The position numbers and the translations under genes are program-made. Shown here piece by piece: positions 8,544 through 17,457 of a DNA stretch of 64,000 nucleotides (positions are counted from its first letter, which is position 1; each line of letters starts with the position of its first letter). The notes beneath the pieces were generated by a model. The model did no database searches and had not been told where the DNA came from. It saw only the letters and a program-made list of their open reading frames with translations. Origin of the DNA: DATJZH01 sp052146815. Lineage in GTDB: Bacteria > Actinomycetota > Actinomycetes > Streptosporangiales > Streptosporangiaceae. Location: assembly GCA_052146815.1 (NCBI GenBank), contig JBKQMG010000105.1, positions 4,140 to 68,139 of the forward strand, in the 5' to 3' direction.

Positions 8544-9419
8544 CTAGGCCCATAAGATCGTTTCGAATCTGGCATCGGCGCTCCGTCCTTGCCATGCGTA
8601 TTCATGGTATGCCTGCATGTGCTCGAGCATGTGGCGCTCCGCTGCGGCAGCGTTGCCTCGAAGTATCGCTTTTGCTATGGCGATGTGGTGCTGATTTATC
8701 TCAGCGCGACGAGCGGCCGGGTACGTGTACTCGACCATTCGGTCAAGGACCATATGGACGAGGGAAGAGGACATCAGGTCAACAACCTTGTTGCCTGACA
8801 TTGAGTTCACCAGATCGTGGAACTCCCGGCTGACGGCCAGGAAGTCGGCGTTGTCTTCATCGGGTGGTCCAGCTTCCAGCGTCTTGGTCAGGGTGCGTAA
8901 CCGCTCGACGCCGTCCGCGTCTCGGTGCCCGGCCGCGAGTCTGGCGGCGGTGACTTCCATCAGCGTTCGCGCTTCTATGAGATCCACCAGCCGCACGCCG
9001 GCGGAGCGAAAGAACAACGAGGACATTCGTCCGTAGTCCCTACTGTTCGCCTCGGCCACGATCGGTCCCCCGCCCGGCCCAGGACGGATAGTGAGCAAGC
9101 CATGCACTTCCAAGATCCGAAGCGCCTCCCGGAGGGTGATCCGGCCGACGCCATACTCCGCCAACATCGTCACTTCATTCGGCAGAGGGGTGCCGGCCGG
9201 GAGACCCCGCGCCAGCGTGTCATCGAGGATCCTTTGAGCGACGCGCTCCGACTTCTTCTCGGTGCGCCCGAGTATGGACACAATGGGTCCAGGTCGTTCT
9301 CGTGGCGTGGCCCCCACCTCTTTCGAGACGACCCGGTCTGAGGATGCCTTCGACTTCGCCGTGGGGCGACTGGGCTTCGAGCGCGGCGTCCGGGTCAACA
9401 AGGGCTCATAGTAGCCCAC
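8544..9419 (-). CDS. GntR-family regulator with FCD effector domain
   Basis: The 291-residue product has a winged helix-turn-helix at about 56-125 (LPNEVTMLAEYGVGRITLRE, then LEVHGLLTIRPGPGGG) and an all-alpha FCD domain at about 135-280. FCD metal or effector ligands are visible as His in SREFHDLV, HH in NQHHIAIAK, and His in ERHMLEHM. FCD repressors usually sense acids or acyl-CoA intermediates of nearby pathways. The four ATGATCAT sites around it are its likely targets. The annotated GTG start gives an unusually long basic N-terminus of about 50 residues, so a later start is possible. No copy of the palindrome lies directly in front of this gene. Confidence 0.9.
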   Translation of the reverse strand: MGYYEPLLTRTPRSKPSRPTAKSKASSDRVVSKEVGATPRERPGPIVSILGRTEKKSERVAQRILDDTLARGLPAGTPLPNEVTMLAEYGVGRITLREALRILEVHGLLTIRPGPGGGPIVAEANSRDYGRMSSLFFRSAGVRLVDLIEARTLMEVTAARLAAGHRDADGVERLRTLTKTLEAGPPDEDNADFLAVSREFHDLVNSMSGNKVVDLMSSSLVHMVLDRMVEYTYPAARRAEINQHHIAIAKAILRGNAAAAERHMLEHMQAYHEYAWQGRSADARFETILWA

Positions 9420-9470
9420 CGTGTTGAGATTCTTGAGGCACCGATCAGCTGGTTTGCGCGGAGAGCGTGG

Positions 9471-10598
9471 CTAGTTGAGCGAATAGGCCCGCAAGGCGTT
9501 CCCGGCGAGAATCGCGTGCTTGGTCTGATCGCTCATTCCCTCCGTCATCTTTGCGATGAACTCCTTGCTGCGCGGCCACAGGGTCGTGGAGTGAGGGTAA
9601 TCGGTGGAGAAGGTCGTCGTCCGAGCCAGCACCGGATCGTCCTTGGCGAGCCGGCAGCCGACGAAATCGTCGAGCATGGTGACGAACACGTTCTTGCCGA
9701 GGTACGAGCTGGGCTCTGACGCGAACGGAAGTTTCGCCCAATGCTGCATGCGCTCGAACTCCTGGTCCATCTGCTGGGCCAGGGCGGGCACCCAACTGCA
9801 ATTGACCTCGGCGGCGATGAAGACCAGGGCCGGGAAGCGATCGAAGGCACCGGTGAAGATCAGGTTGCTGATCGGGTTGATCGCCGAGAAGAAGCGCTGT
9901 ACCGTACCGACAACATTCAGTCCTGGAGCCGCGTCGGGCATCGTAAGTGGCAGTTCGGCGCGGCTCACTCCGCTGCGATGGATGGTGACGGGCACGTGAG
10001 CATCGACGGCCACTTTCCACAGGGGATCGTACTGGTGGTCGTGATACGCCAAATCGGGCAGCGGCAGGTACAGGCCTTTTGCCCCCTTGGCGATCACGCG
10101 TTGTGCCTCGTCCACTAGCGCCGCAATGCCGTCGTTGACCGGCATGAATGGAAGCGACCACAGGCGCTCTGGGTCGGCCGAGCAGAAGTCGTCAATCAGC
10201 CAGTCGTTGTACGCGCGCACGCACGCCACCGCCAGTTCCCTGTCTTTCAAATCGTTGTACGCCCCACCCACGTAAGCGGGATAGATGGTTGCGGCGTCGA
10301 CCCCGTCCAACTCGTTGTCCTTGATTGCCGCTGCACCCTCGTAGTTCCCGGGAGGAAGCTCCTCCCATGTAATTCCGCTTGGTTTATACTGACGGTAGTC
10401 CCCTCTTGTGATCGCTCCGATCGCCGATAGCCCCAGCGTCATTCTCGGCGGCTCGCCGTTGAAGCTCCAGCCGTCACCACCATCGGCAGCACGCACCATC
10501 TTTGGAGACTTCTCCCGAAGATGGCGAGGAAGCCGATCGCTGTAGGTCCCCGGCGGTTCGTTGATGTGGTTGTCAGTGGAGATCACCGAATACGTCAT
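9471..10598 (-). CDS. Amidohydrolase-2 family metal-dependent hydrolase (second copy)
   Basis: The 375-residue product is a second TIM-barrel amidohydrolase, distantly related to the one at 2172. Metal motif D9-N10-H11 is in STDNH, a His is in VTIHRSG at about 208, and the distal Asp is in FSTDYPHSTTLWP at about 330. The start follows GGGGAGGAG. It lies downstream of the SDR gene, but has its own operator C 36 bases upstream, so it can be controlled separately. The substrate is not deducible; ring opening, deacylation or decarboxylation all fit the family. Confidence 0.88.
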   Translation of the reverse strand: MTYSVISTDNHINEPPGTYSDRLPRHLREKSPKMVRAADGGDGWSFNGEPPRMTLGLSAIGAITRGDYRQYKPSGITWEELPPGNYEGAAAIKDNELDGVDAATIYPAYVGGAYNDLKDRELAVACVRAYNDWLIDDFCSADPERLWSLPFMPVNDGIAALVDEAQRVIAKGAKGLYLPLPDLAYHDHQYDPLWKVAVDAHVPVTIHRSGVSRAELPLTMPDAAPGLNVVGTVQRFFSAINPISNLIFTGAFDRFPALVFIAAEVNCSWVPALAQQMDQEFERMQHWAKLPFASEPSSYLGKNVFVTMLDDFVGCRLAKDDPVLARTTTFSTDYPHSTTLWPRSKEFIAKMTEGMSDQTKHAILAGNALRAYSLN

Positions 10599-10633
10599 GA
10601 ACTCTCCTCCCCAGGACTCGCCACCAGATTATC

Positions 10634-10641
10634 ATGATCAT
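10634..10641. promoter_or_regulatory. Candidate operator C before the second amidohydrolase gene
   Basis: TCATGATCATGA is a perfect 12-bp palindrome, 35 bases upstream of the amidohydrolase ATG (10598, minus), in the 79-base gap after the SDR gene. It shares the ATGATCAT core with the sites at 2075, 8373 and 11511. Confidence 0.55.
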
Positions 10642-10677
10642 GAATTGGCTGCAATGCAGAGGAGCAGCCCGCTCGTC

Positions 10678-11421
10678 TCAGGCCAGCTTGGCCGACCAGC
10701 CGCCGTCGACAGGAATGACTACTCCGGTGATGTAGGACGCGCGATCGGAAACGAGGAACGCGGCGAGTTCGGCAGCCTCGTGAGGCTGACCCGCTCGGTT
10801 GAGGGCAGATTTTGCACACATTTCGCTGAGCTTCTCCGGGGCGATCCCGCTCATCGTCTCGGTAAGGGTGAACCCTGGGGCGATGACATTCGCTCTGATA
10901 CCCCGTTGGCCATACTGCACGGCCGCAGCCTTGGTGATCGCGTGCACACCCGCCTTCGCCGCCATGTAGGCGCTGGAAGCCATCGCCTCGGCGTTGAGCC
11001 CCCCGACCGACGAGAAGTTGACAATGGCCCCGCCTCCTGACTGGAGCATGGCCCGGACGGCATACTGCTGACCGAGGAGCACCCCACGAAGGTTCACGTC
11101 CATCAGGTGGTCGTATTCGGCCATCGTCACTTCGGGGAGCTGACGGGACCCGACCGTGCCGGCCACATTCAACATGGCATCGACTCGCCCGAACTCACTC
11201 ACCGCCGCTGTGATCATCGCCGCAACGTCAGACTCCTTTGTCACGTCGCAATGAAAGGGAAGAACCCGGGGTCCCACCTCGGTCGCGGTGTTCCTCTCTG
11301 CGCCACTGACGTCTGCCGCCACCACCTTGGCGCCCTCACGAACGAACACCATCGTCGCAGCCCTCGCAATTCCCGAACCGGCTCCGGTGATCACCGCTAC
11401 CTTGCCCTCGAGCAGGCCCAT
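10678..11421 (-). CDS. Short-chain dehydrogenase/reductase (canonical)
   Basis: From the ATG at 11421, preceded by AGGAGGGTGG, the product has 247 residues. An upstream in-frame ATG at 11493 would add 24 basic residues and lacks an RBS. The coenzyme motif is TGAGSGIA (12-19), the catalytic Ser is in NFSSVGG, and the catalytic pair is intact in SAYMAAK. It probably oxidises or reduces an alcohol/ketone intermediate, or acts as a beta-hydroxyacyl dehydrogenase, in the same pathway as its neighbours. Operator D lies 90 bases upstream. Confidence 0.9.
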   Translation of the reverse strand: MGLLEGKVAVITGAGSGIARAATMVFVREGAKVVAADVSGAERNTATEVGPRVLPFHCDVTKESDVAAMITAAVSEFGRVDAMLNVAGTVGSRQLPEVTMAEYDHLMDVNLRGVLLGQQYAVRAMLQSGGGAIVNFSSVGGLNAEAMASSAYMAAKAGVHAITKAAAVQYGQRGIRANVIAPGFTLTETMSGIAPEKLSEMCAKSALNRAGQPHEAAELAAFLVSDRASYITGVVIPVDGGWSAKLA

Positions 11422-11510
11422 CAGGTCCACCCTCCTGTCGGTGTTGGGACGCGTTGCAGAGGCGGCCTTCCTGGCTTCACTGCGCTTGCCCATATATTGA
11501 GGTGGTTACT

Positions 11511-11518
11511 ATGATCAT
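11511..11518. promoter_or_regulatory. Candidate operator D between divergent SDR and cupin genes
   Basis: CTATGATCATAG is a perfect 12-bp palindrome in the 253-base divergent gap between the SDR (start 11421, minus) and the bicupin (start 11675, plus). One repressor bound here could control both directions. No other feature is visible in the gap. Confidence 0.5.
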
Positions 11519-11674
11519 AGACAGTACCCGGTTCTCCTGGAAACCAGTGCCAAGGGACCGACGAGCAACGTACGAGAAGGGGTGAGATGTCCCACGGGCC
11601 CGGGCGATGCTGACCGGATCTGATTCGCCTCAGTTGGTCTGTCGATCACTCCTGCGGGCGGAGAGGATGGCGCC

Positions 11675-12604
11675 ATGGTAATGATGCCCGACACCCCGAC
11701 CGTGCAGATGCTGTCTCGGGGCGTGACCCTTGACCGGCTGATGCCCGGGGGTAGGAACGGACCGGACGATATCGTTCTGAACAGTCAGCAGCCTGGCGGA
11801 GGGGTCTGGACCGAGATGTTCTTTGTCGGCGCACCCGACGACCCGTGGAGACTTGGGATCCCCGATATTCGTATGGCTCGTAACCAGATCTGGCCGCTGC
11901 ATTGGCACGATTGTTGGATCGCCGTGATCATCCTGGACGGTTCGTGTCTGGTTGGCGACTGGTGGATGCAGCGAGGGGACGTGGTGATCACGCCCGCCAA
12001 GGTGGAGTATGGGCCACTGCTGAACGGACCGAACGGTTGCCAAATGCTCGAAGTCTTCGCCCAGGACATTCACGCGGCGGGCGGCTACGCCCCCGAGTAC
12101 CACGACCATCCGACACTTACCTACCTACAGAGCCTCAAAAGCGCGGGGCCTGCCCAGTTTCTGCCGCGCCCGGAGATCTCCGAGGGAAACGCTGGAAGCC
12201 AGACCACACCTCTCGCCGCCGTGCCAGGGGCCGTGACCGGCAGACTCACTGGCAACCAGCGCTTCGATTTGGGCGGATCCGACGATCCTGAGCGCGGCGC
12301 TCTGCTTGACACGATAATTCCGCCCAACGTGGTGATCCCCAGCCACCACCACCGCGACTGGCGGGGCGTTTTGATCTGGGAGGGAGCGGTGCGAGTCGGG
12401 AACGAGCCGCTCACGAAGGACGATCTGCTCATCATTGAGCCGGACGCCGAGGTTGGAGCGTTCGAGACCGGTGCAGAGGGTGTACACCTTTTGGAGTTCG
12501 CGAAGACGACCGCCGCGGTCCCAACGGTGTTTCGCAGACACGACTCCGACGATCCCGCGTATCGCGAGGGTCTCGCGGCCATGAGCGACTCCATCTTCGA
12601 ATAG
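11675..12604 (+). CDS. Bicupin metalloprotein
   Basis: The 309-residue product has two cupin barrels. The first has a metal-binding cluster H76-W-H78-D79, the second has H224-H225-H226 with a following RDW. The C-terminal glycine-spaced strands (GDVVITPAKVEYG, KDDLLIIEPDAEVG) are typical cupin motif 2 patterns. Bicupins include ring-cleaving dioxygenases, isomerases and sugar or acid binding proteins. Its position opposite operator D places it in the island regulon. Methionines at codons 1, 3 and 4 are alternative starts; GAGAGG upstream does not separate them. Confidence 0.8.
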   Translation: MVMMPDTPTVQMLSRGVTLDRLMPGGRNGPDDIVLNSQQPGGGVWTEMFFVGAPDDPWRLGIPDIRMARNQIWPLHWHDCWIAVIILDGSCLVGDWWMQRGDVVITPAKVEYGPLLNGPNGCQMLEVFAQDIHAAGGYAPEYHDHPTLTYLQSLKSAGPAQFLPRPEISEGNAGSQTTPLAAVPGAVTGRLTGNQRFDLGGSDDPERGALLDTIIPPNVVIPSHHHRDWRGVLIWEGAVRVGNEPLTKDDLLIIEPDAEVGAFETGAEGVHLLEFAKTTAAVPTVFRRHDSDDPAYREGLAAMSDSIFE

Positions 12605-12671
12605 TCGAAGATCGCCGGAGGACATCCGACATGGGATCGCCGAGGAAGGACCCCGAGCGGAGGGTACGTTG

Positions 12672-13223
12672 ATGGCTTCACCGCTGAATGATTGGATGGA
12701 AATGCCCGTGCCAAGCTCGTTGGCATGGCTCTCGCTCGGAGACGATCGTGGATCCCTGGGGGAGCTCGCCCTCGATCACGTGGGCCTGGCGGTCTACGAC
12801 GTGGATGCGGCGATGGAGCGCTTCGGCACCCGCCTCGGCCTGCACGACTGGGTGCTCTCCACCTTCTCGATCGCCTCGACCTATCGCGGAACGGAGCAGA
12901 TCATCGGCGGCAGGGTCGCCACGGCGGCCATGGGGCCTATTAATTTGGAGCTCGTGCAGCCGACTCAGGGGTCGTGGACTCCCGTGGAGTTCCTCGAAGG
13001 CCGCGGCGAAGGCCTCTATCACCTTGGCTTTCGCGTGCCCGATCTCACCGTCGTGACGCAGCGGGCGGAGGATGCGGGGATCGAGCTCGAACTGCTCGCA
13101 ACGCACGCGACGACCCCCGTCTTCACCTACACGGACAACAGCGACCTCTTCGGCGTCACCGTTGAACTCGTCGGCCCCCGTGTGCCCACCCAGATGATCA
13201 CTTCGGCCGAGGTCGTTCATTGA
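12672..13223 (+). CDS. VOC-superfamily (glyoxalase / epimerase-like) protein
   Basis: The 183-residue protein has two beta-alpha-beta-beta-beta repeats. The metal ligands are visible as H36 (LDHVGLAV), E93 (NLELVQ), H117 (LYHLGF) and E165 (VTVELVG), the H-E-H-E pattern of methylmalonyl-CoA epimerase-like VOC enzymes. GGAGGG precedes the ATG at 12672. It follows the bicupin by 67 bases on the same strand and probably shares its transcript. Epimerisation or isomerisation of an acyl-CoA or lactone intermediate would suit the pathway. Confidence 0.85.
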   Translation: MASPLNDWMEMPVPSSLAWLSLGDDRGSLGELALDHVGLAVYDVDAAMERFGTRLGLHDWVLSTFSIASTYRGTEQIIGGRVATAAMGPINLELVQPTQGSWTPVEFLEGRGEGLYHLGFRVPDLTVVTQRAEDAGIELELLATHATTPVFTYTDNSDLFGVTVELVGPRVPTQMITSAEVVH

Positions 13224-13263
13224 GGTCCCTGTCCGTTGACTGAACGTTCCCCAGCGACCCGTC

Positions 13264-14772
13264 ATGACTCCAACCTGGGCTCACGGTATGTCCTGGCGTA
13301 ACCCTGTACTTCCCGGCTTCTATCCCGATCCCAGCGTCTGCAGGGTGGGTGACGAGTACTTCTTGGTGGCGTCGTCGTTCACCTGGTTCCCTGGCGTGCC
13401 CATCTTTCGGTCGACGAACCTTGTCGACTGGACACAGATCGGCAACGTCCTGGACCGGCCCTCACAGCTCGACCTCTCGGGAACGACGCACTGGTCGTCG
13501 TTTGGTGTCTTCGCCCCGACGATTCGCTACCGCGACGGCCGGTACTACATGATCACGACCGTCGTCGGAGGACAGGGCGCCACGACGTTCTTCGTGACCA
13601 CCGAGGACCCGGCCGGTCCGTGGTCCGACCCCGTAGCCGTCGCCGCCCCTGGCATCGACCCCGATATGGCGTGGGACGACGAGGGCCGCTGCTGGGTGCA
13701 CTACTCGGGCGGCGCAGCGATCGGCCGAGTCCGCATTGACGACGTCACCGGTGAGGTGCTCGAGGGCCCTCACGAGGCCTGGGCCGGTACCGGTCTCCAG
13801 TATCCCGAAGCGCCACACCTCTTCGGGCGCGACGGCATCTGGTACCTCCTCATCGCCGAGGGTGGGACCGAGCGCGGCCACTCGGTCACCGTCGCTCGGG
13901 CACCGGCCCCCGTGGGGCCATGGGAACCCTGCCCGGCGAACCCGATCCTGAGCCATCGCTCGACGGACCGGCCGATCCAGAACACCGGCCACGCCGACCT
14001 GGTGCAGTCCCCCGACGGTCGGTGGTGGATGGTGCTGCTCGGCGTGCGCCCCCGCGGGGTCACTCCGGGCTTCCACGTCCTCGGCCGAGAGACGTTCCTG
14101 ACAGCGGTGCACTGGGTCGAGGGGTGGCCGGTCGTCGACGAGGTGGTCATGGGTGGCGGGGAGGCTACGGCAACGGCACCGTGGAGCGGCCGCGACGACT
14201 TCGACGAGCCATCGCTGCACCCGCGCTGGATCACCCCGCGTCGGTCACCGACCACCGTGGGCTCACTCCGCGGCGGCCGGCTCACACTGCACGGCGCCGA
14301 GAGGACGCTCGACTCGCCCGACCCTGTGCTCGTCGCCCGCCGCCAGCAGCACCATGGCTGCCACGTCCGCGCGCTGGTCGATCCCGATACGTCGATCGAA
14401 GCGGGGCTGACGATCTACCTTGACGACGGCGCGCACTACGACGTCTCGCTCCGGGAGGACCAGGTCGTGGTGAGGGCCCGGTGCGGGCCCTTCGACCAGG
14501 TGATGGCGACGGCGCCCTATGCGGGGGGCCGGGTAGTCCTCGAGATCGAGACCGTGGAGTCCTCGGCCGCCTCGGCCGCCTCAGCCACCGCGGGGGCGGC
14601 GGGCCCCGACATCGTGCGGCTTGGTGGGGGCGGCGATGTCCTGGCCGAGTTGGACGGGCGCTACCTGTCCACCGAAGCCCAAGGAGGCTTCCTTGGTCGG
14701 GTCATCGGGATGTACGCCGTTGGGGGGAACGCCTCCTTCGACTGGTTTGACTACTTGGAGGGGCACAGCTGA
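13264..14772 (+). CDS. Glycoside hydrolase family 43 (beta-xylosidase / arabinofuranosidase type)
   Basis: The 502-residue enzyme has a GH43 five-bladed propeller followed by a C-terminal beta-sandwich from about residue 310. The catalytic set is recognisable: general base D22 in GFYPDPS, transition-state Asp at 132/134 in GIDPDMAWDDEG, general acid E182 in YPEAPHLF. No signal peptide is present, so it acts inside the cell on oligosaccharides taken up. An ATG at 13288 (MSWRNPVLPG) is an equally good start; neither has a strong RBS. Nothing else nearby concerns sugars. Confidence 0.9.
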   Translation: MTPTWAHGMSWRNPVLPGFYPDPSVCRVGDEYFLVASSFTWFPGVPIFRSTNLVDWTQIGNVLDRPSQLDLSGTTHWSSFGVFAPTIRYRDGRYYMITTVVGGQGATTFFVTTEDPAGPWSDPVAVAAPGIDPDMAWDDEGRCWVHYSGGAAIGRVRIDDVTGEVLEGPHEAWAGTGLQYPEAPHLFGRDGIWYLLIAEGGTERGHSVTVARAPAPVGPWEPCPANPILSHRSTDRPIQNTGHADLVQSPDGRWWMVLLGVRPRGVTPGFHVLGRETFLTAVHWVEGWPVVDEVVMGGGEATATAPWSGRDDFDEPSLHPRWITPRRSPTTVGSLRGGRLTLHGAERTLDSPDPVLVARRQQHHGCHVRALVDPDTSIEAGLTIYLDDGAHYDVSLREDQVVVRARCGPFDQVMATAPYAGGRVVLEIETVESSAASAASATAGAAGPDIVRLGGGGDVLAELDGRYLSTEAQGGFLGRVIGMYAVGGNASFDWFDYLEGHS

Positions 14773-14822
14773 CCCGAGGCCGAAATGAACTTGGCCGATT
14801 CGCTCCACGGACCGGGCGTACG

Positions 14823-15104
14823 ATGCTGATCGCCATGAATCGCTGGTTCTCGCCTCGAGCTCTCCTCCTCCATCTCGAGTTCTGGTTCATCGTCGCCGGC
14901 TGCGCAGCTGCCACCTGGTGGCAGGCGAACCGGGCTCTCGGAGGCAACGGGCTCAGCTGGTTCTACACCTTTGAATGGCCGATCTTCGCCGGGATAGCCG
15001 TCGCGGCGTGGTGGCACCTCATCCACGAGGACCCAGAGGAACGCGCCGCCCGGAAGAGGGAGAGGGCGGAGATCGATCCCACCGAGCGCAAGGCCGAATG
15101 GTAG
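14823..15104 (+). CDS. Small two-TM protein near cytochrome oxidase genes
   Basis: The 93-residue product has two hydrophobic segments (about 14-33 and 49-67) separated by NRALGGNGLSWFYTFEWP and a charged tail (RKRERAEIDPTERKAEW). Met5 is an alternative start. Small membrane proteins of this pattern are common beside actinobacterial oxidase assembly genes. Function unknown. The next gene is 227 bases away; I see no gene in that gap. Confidence 0.6.
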   Translation: MLIAMNRWFSPRALLLHLEFWFIVAGCAAATWWQANRALGGNGLSWFYTFEWPIFAGIAVAAWWHLIHEDPEERAARKRERAEIDPTERKAEW

Positions 15105-15331
15105 GTCGAACTCCCGTAGGCCACTCGGCTCGCACGTCACCCACCAGCCGTTTTGGCGTCCCACGGATCAGCAGGTGCAAGAGGCGGTCACCGGGATCCC
15201 CACCCAGGTCACCAGAGTGCTCATCTGCTGGCCGGCTGGGGATCGGCGTTGCCGATACAACCGATCGGATGCCATTAGCCTGACCCCGTGGATTCGGGGG
15301 GACAGCCCACGGTCAAGTGCAGGGCGCGCCC

Positions 15332-15937
15332 ATGACGACGCCGGAGATAGCGGATTCCCGAAGGGGCTCACCGGACGGAGTTTTCAAGTGGGTCGCCGCG
15401 CTCGCCGCCGCGTGCCTCATCGGCTTCGTGGTATTCGTCATCGTCCGTGGATCCCCTCACCGCACGCCCGTCGGAAGCTCCGCCCTTGAGGCGCCGCCGC
15501 CGGTGGTGCTGAAGCCGGGTACGTTGGCGCCCGGCTTCTCCCTGCCCAATCTTCACGGTGGTGGTCCGGTGTCGTTGTCGTCCTACCGGGGAAGGCCGGT
15601 GATCGTCAATTTCTTCGCCTCATGGTGCCCGGACTGTCGGGCCGAGCTCGGGGCAATGGCGACGATCGCCCGTGCCACTGCTGGGCGAGTGACGGTAATC
15701 GGCGTGGACTCCAACGAGACATCCGACGCGACCGCAACGAGGCTGCTCGCCGCCGCCGCCGCCACGTACCCCGTGGCCGTGGACGCCCAGGCCAAGGTGG
15801 CGACCCAGTATCTGGTTCAGGCCCTCCCGGTCAGCTACTTCCTTGACAGCTCGGGGAGGGTCGTGGGGGCGGCCCTGGGCCCCCAGACCGTGTCGTCGCT
15901 GGAGCGTTGGGTGGCACGCCTCGGTGTAGGCGCATGA
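15332..15937 (+). CDS. TlpA/ResA-like membrane-anchored thioredoxin
   Basis: The 201-residue product has one TM segment (about 19-39) and an exported thioredoxin fold with the redox pair in WCPDC (C98, C101) and the cis-Pro loop ALPVSYF. Such proteins reduce disulfides in cytochrome c or in the Cu sites of oxidase maturation proteins. The following SCO1-like gene overlaps by ATGA, so the two are made together. The ATG at 15332 is preferred over one at 15317 because it leaves a normal short cytoplasmic N-terminus. Confidence 0.88.
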   Translation: MTTPEIADSRRGSPDGVFKWVAALAAACLIGFVVFVIVRGSPHRTPVGSSALEAPPPVVLKPGTLAPGFSLPNLHGGGPVSLSSYRGRPVIVNFFASWCPDCRAELGAMATIARATAGRVTVIGVDSNETSDATATRLLAAAAATYPVAVDAQAKVATQYLVQALPVSYFLDSSGRVVGAALGPQTVSSLERWVARLGVGA

Positions 15938-16827
15938 GCCCGTCGAGCGGGGTGGGGGCGGGCAAGGTGCCCCCCCCATCGACGGACGCTGCCGGCGATG
16001 GGGCGCCGAGCCCGGAGAACCCGCCCATCGACCGGACGGCAGCGCTGGCCCAGGGCGCGCCCGGGATCCCGACCAAGTTCGTCTACTGGGCGCTGGGGGT
16101 GGTTCTCGTCGTGAGCCTGGGCGGCCTGCTCGGTGAACACCTGCTCTCATCGGCCGGCCTCAACCCGGTCGCCACAACCGTGCCCAGCACGGCGGCCACG
16201 ACCGTGCCGGTCCCGACACCGAGCATCGTCACGCCGGAGCGCTCAATCGACTCCTCGCTTGCGTCGTTTATGGGTGTCACCGTGTTGGCGCCCCACCCGG
16301 CCTCCCCGTTCACCCTCACTGATCAGAGCGGCCAGCCGACATCGGTGCCCGCCCAGCCGCCACGTGTGGTCGTCCTAACCTTCTTCAATGCGCCGTGCAA
16401 CGACATCTGCCCGGTGGAGGCGGCCGAGCTGGAACAGGCCGACACCGATCTGGGCGCGGCGGCGGCTGATGTCGAGTTCGTCACGGTGAACACCGACCCG
16501 CTTGCCCTTGCGCAGTCCGCGGACGCCCCGGTGCTCGCCGAGACCCGGCTCGCTTCGCTGCCAAACTGGCACATGGTCACGGGCCCTCTGGCGACCCTCG
16601 ACTCGACCTGGAAGGCCTACGGCGTGTCGATCTCCGTTGAAAAAAAGACCGGCCTGGAAGCCCATAACGATGTCATGGCCTTCATCGACCCCCGGGGAGA
16701 CCTGCGCTATCGAGCGACACCGTACGCCGACGAGAGCTCGACGGGGACGTTCAGCCTTCCCGCCGCGACTATCGCACGGTGGGGGCAGGGCATCGCCACC
16801 TACGCCGCGCAGCTGATCAGGCAGTGA
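15934..16827 (+). CDS. SCO1/SenC-type copper chaperone
   Basis: Starting at the ATG overlapping the TlpA stop, the 297-residue product has a Pro-rich cytoplasmic N-terminus, one TM segment (about 49-69), a Thr/Pro/Val linker, and an exported thioredoxin-fold domain. Copper ligands of the SCO family are present: C155 and C159 in PCNDICP and H244 in EAHNDVMAF. It delivers Cu(I) to the CuA site of cytochrome c oxidase subunit II. Partnership with the TlpA-like reductase and the oxidase genes across the convergent gap supports this role. Confidence 0.88.
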   Translation: MSPSSGVGAGKVPPPSTDAAGDGAPSPENPPIDRTAALAQGAPGIPTKFVYWALGVVLVVSLGGLLGEHLLSSAGLNPVATTVPSTAATTVPVPTPSIVTPERSIDSSLASFMGVTVLAPHPASPFTLTDQSGQPTSVPAQPPRVVVLTFFNAPCNDICPVEAAELEQADTDLGAAAADVEFVTVNTDPLALAQSADAPVLAETRLASLPNWHMVTGPLATLDSTWKAYGVSISVEKKTGLEAHNDVMAFIDPRGDLRYRATPYADESSTGTFSLPAATIARWGQGIATYAAQLIRQ

Positions 16828-17450
16828 GCGACCCGACCCCGTCGGACAGGAAGGCACGGATATGGCACCGCCACCGCGGGCTGCTCGTCGGGCTCACAGT
16901 CTTCGTCGTGCTCCTGATCACGGTGTTGACCGACCTACCGGTCGGGACCTCAAGGACGGATGACATCAGCGCCGAACGGAGTGTGATGAGCGAGGTCAAC
17001 ACCGATCTCGCTCCGTGCGCCCTGGGAACCCAACAGGCGATCGGGATCTGGCGGCTGCAGGCCGCCCACGAGCTCACTCCGGCCGAGCGCTCGCCTACAC
17101 CGGGACTGCTGAACGACGACCAGTCGGCCTGTTCTTTCACCAGCGAAGAGATCTTCGACCTCGTGAACATGGAGGTTCCGGGGACTCCTGCCGGGAAGCA
17201 CCTCGGCCAGGTTATTTCGACCGCGACCTTGTGGACGACGTCGGACGCCCTGCGAGCGATCGAAGATGTGCAGACGCTCATGAACGACCCTAACAACGCA
17301 TCGGTCCTGCACAACCTCTCGGCCGCGGAGAAGCAGCTAGCCGCGGACCGTCGCAGCGCTCTCGCGGAGGAGGATGCGGCGGACCGAACGCTCGATACCC
17401 ACCTGCAACCCGTCGACCTACCGGCAATTGACGGGACGAGCGCCGGCTGA
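16824..17450 (+). CDS. Membrane-anchored exported protein of unknown function
   Basis: A GTG overlapping the SCO1 stop (GTGA at 16824-16827) starts a 208-residue product. It has one TM segment at about 15-35, then an exported helical domain with two cysteines (in APCALG and SACSF) that could pair, and a helical C-terminus. I recognise no family. Translational coupling to the tlpA-sco1 pair suggests a part in oxidase maturation or haem/copper handling. It ends 7 bases from the convergent ctaG gene. Confidence 0.65.
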   Translation: MSDPTPSDRKARIWHRHRGLLVGLTVFVVLLITVLTDLPVGTSRTDDISAERSVMSEVNTDLAPCALGTQQAIGIWRLQAAHELTPAERSPTPGLLNDDQSACSFTSEEIFDLVNMEVPGTPAGKHLGQVISTATLWTTSDALRAIEDVQTLMNDPNNASVLHNLSAAEKQLAADRRSALAEEDAADRTLDTHLQPVDLPAIDGTSAG

Positions 17451-17457
17451 CGATCCG

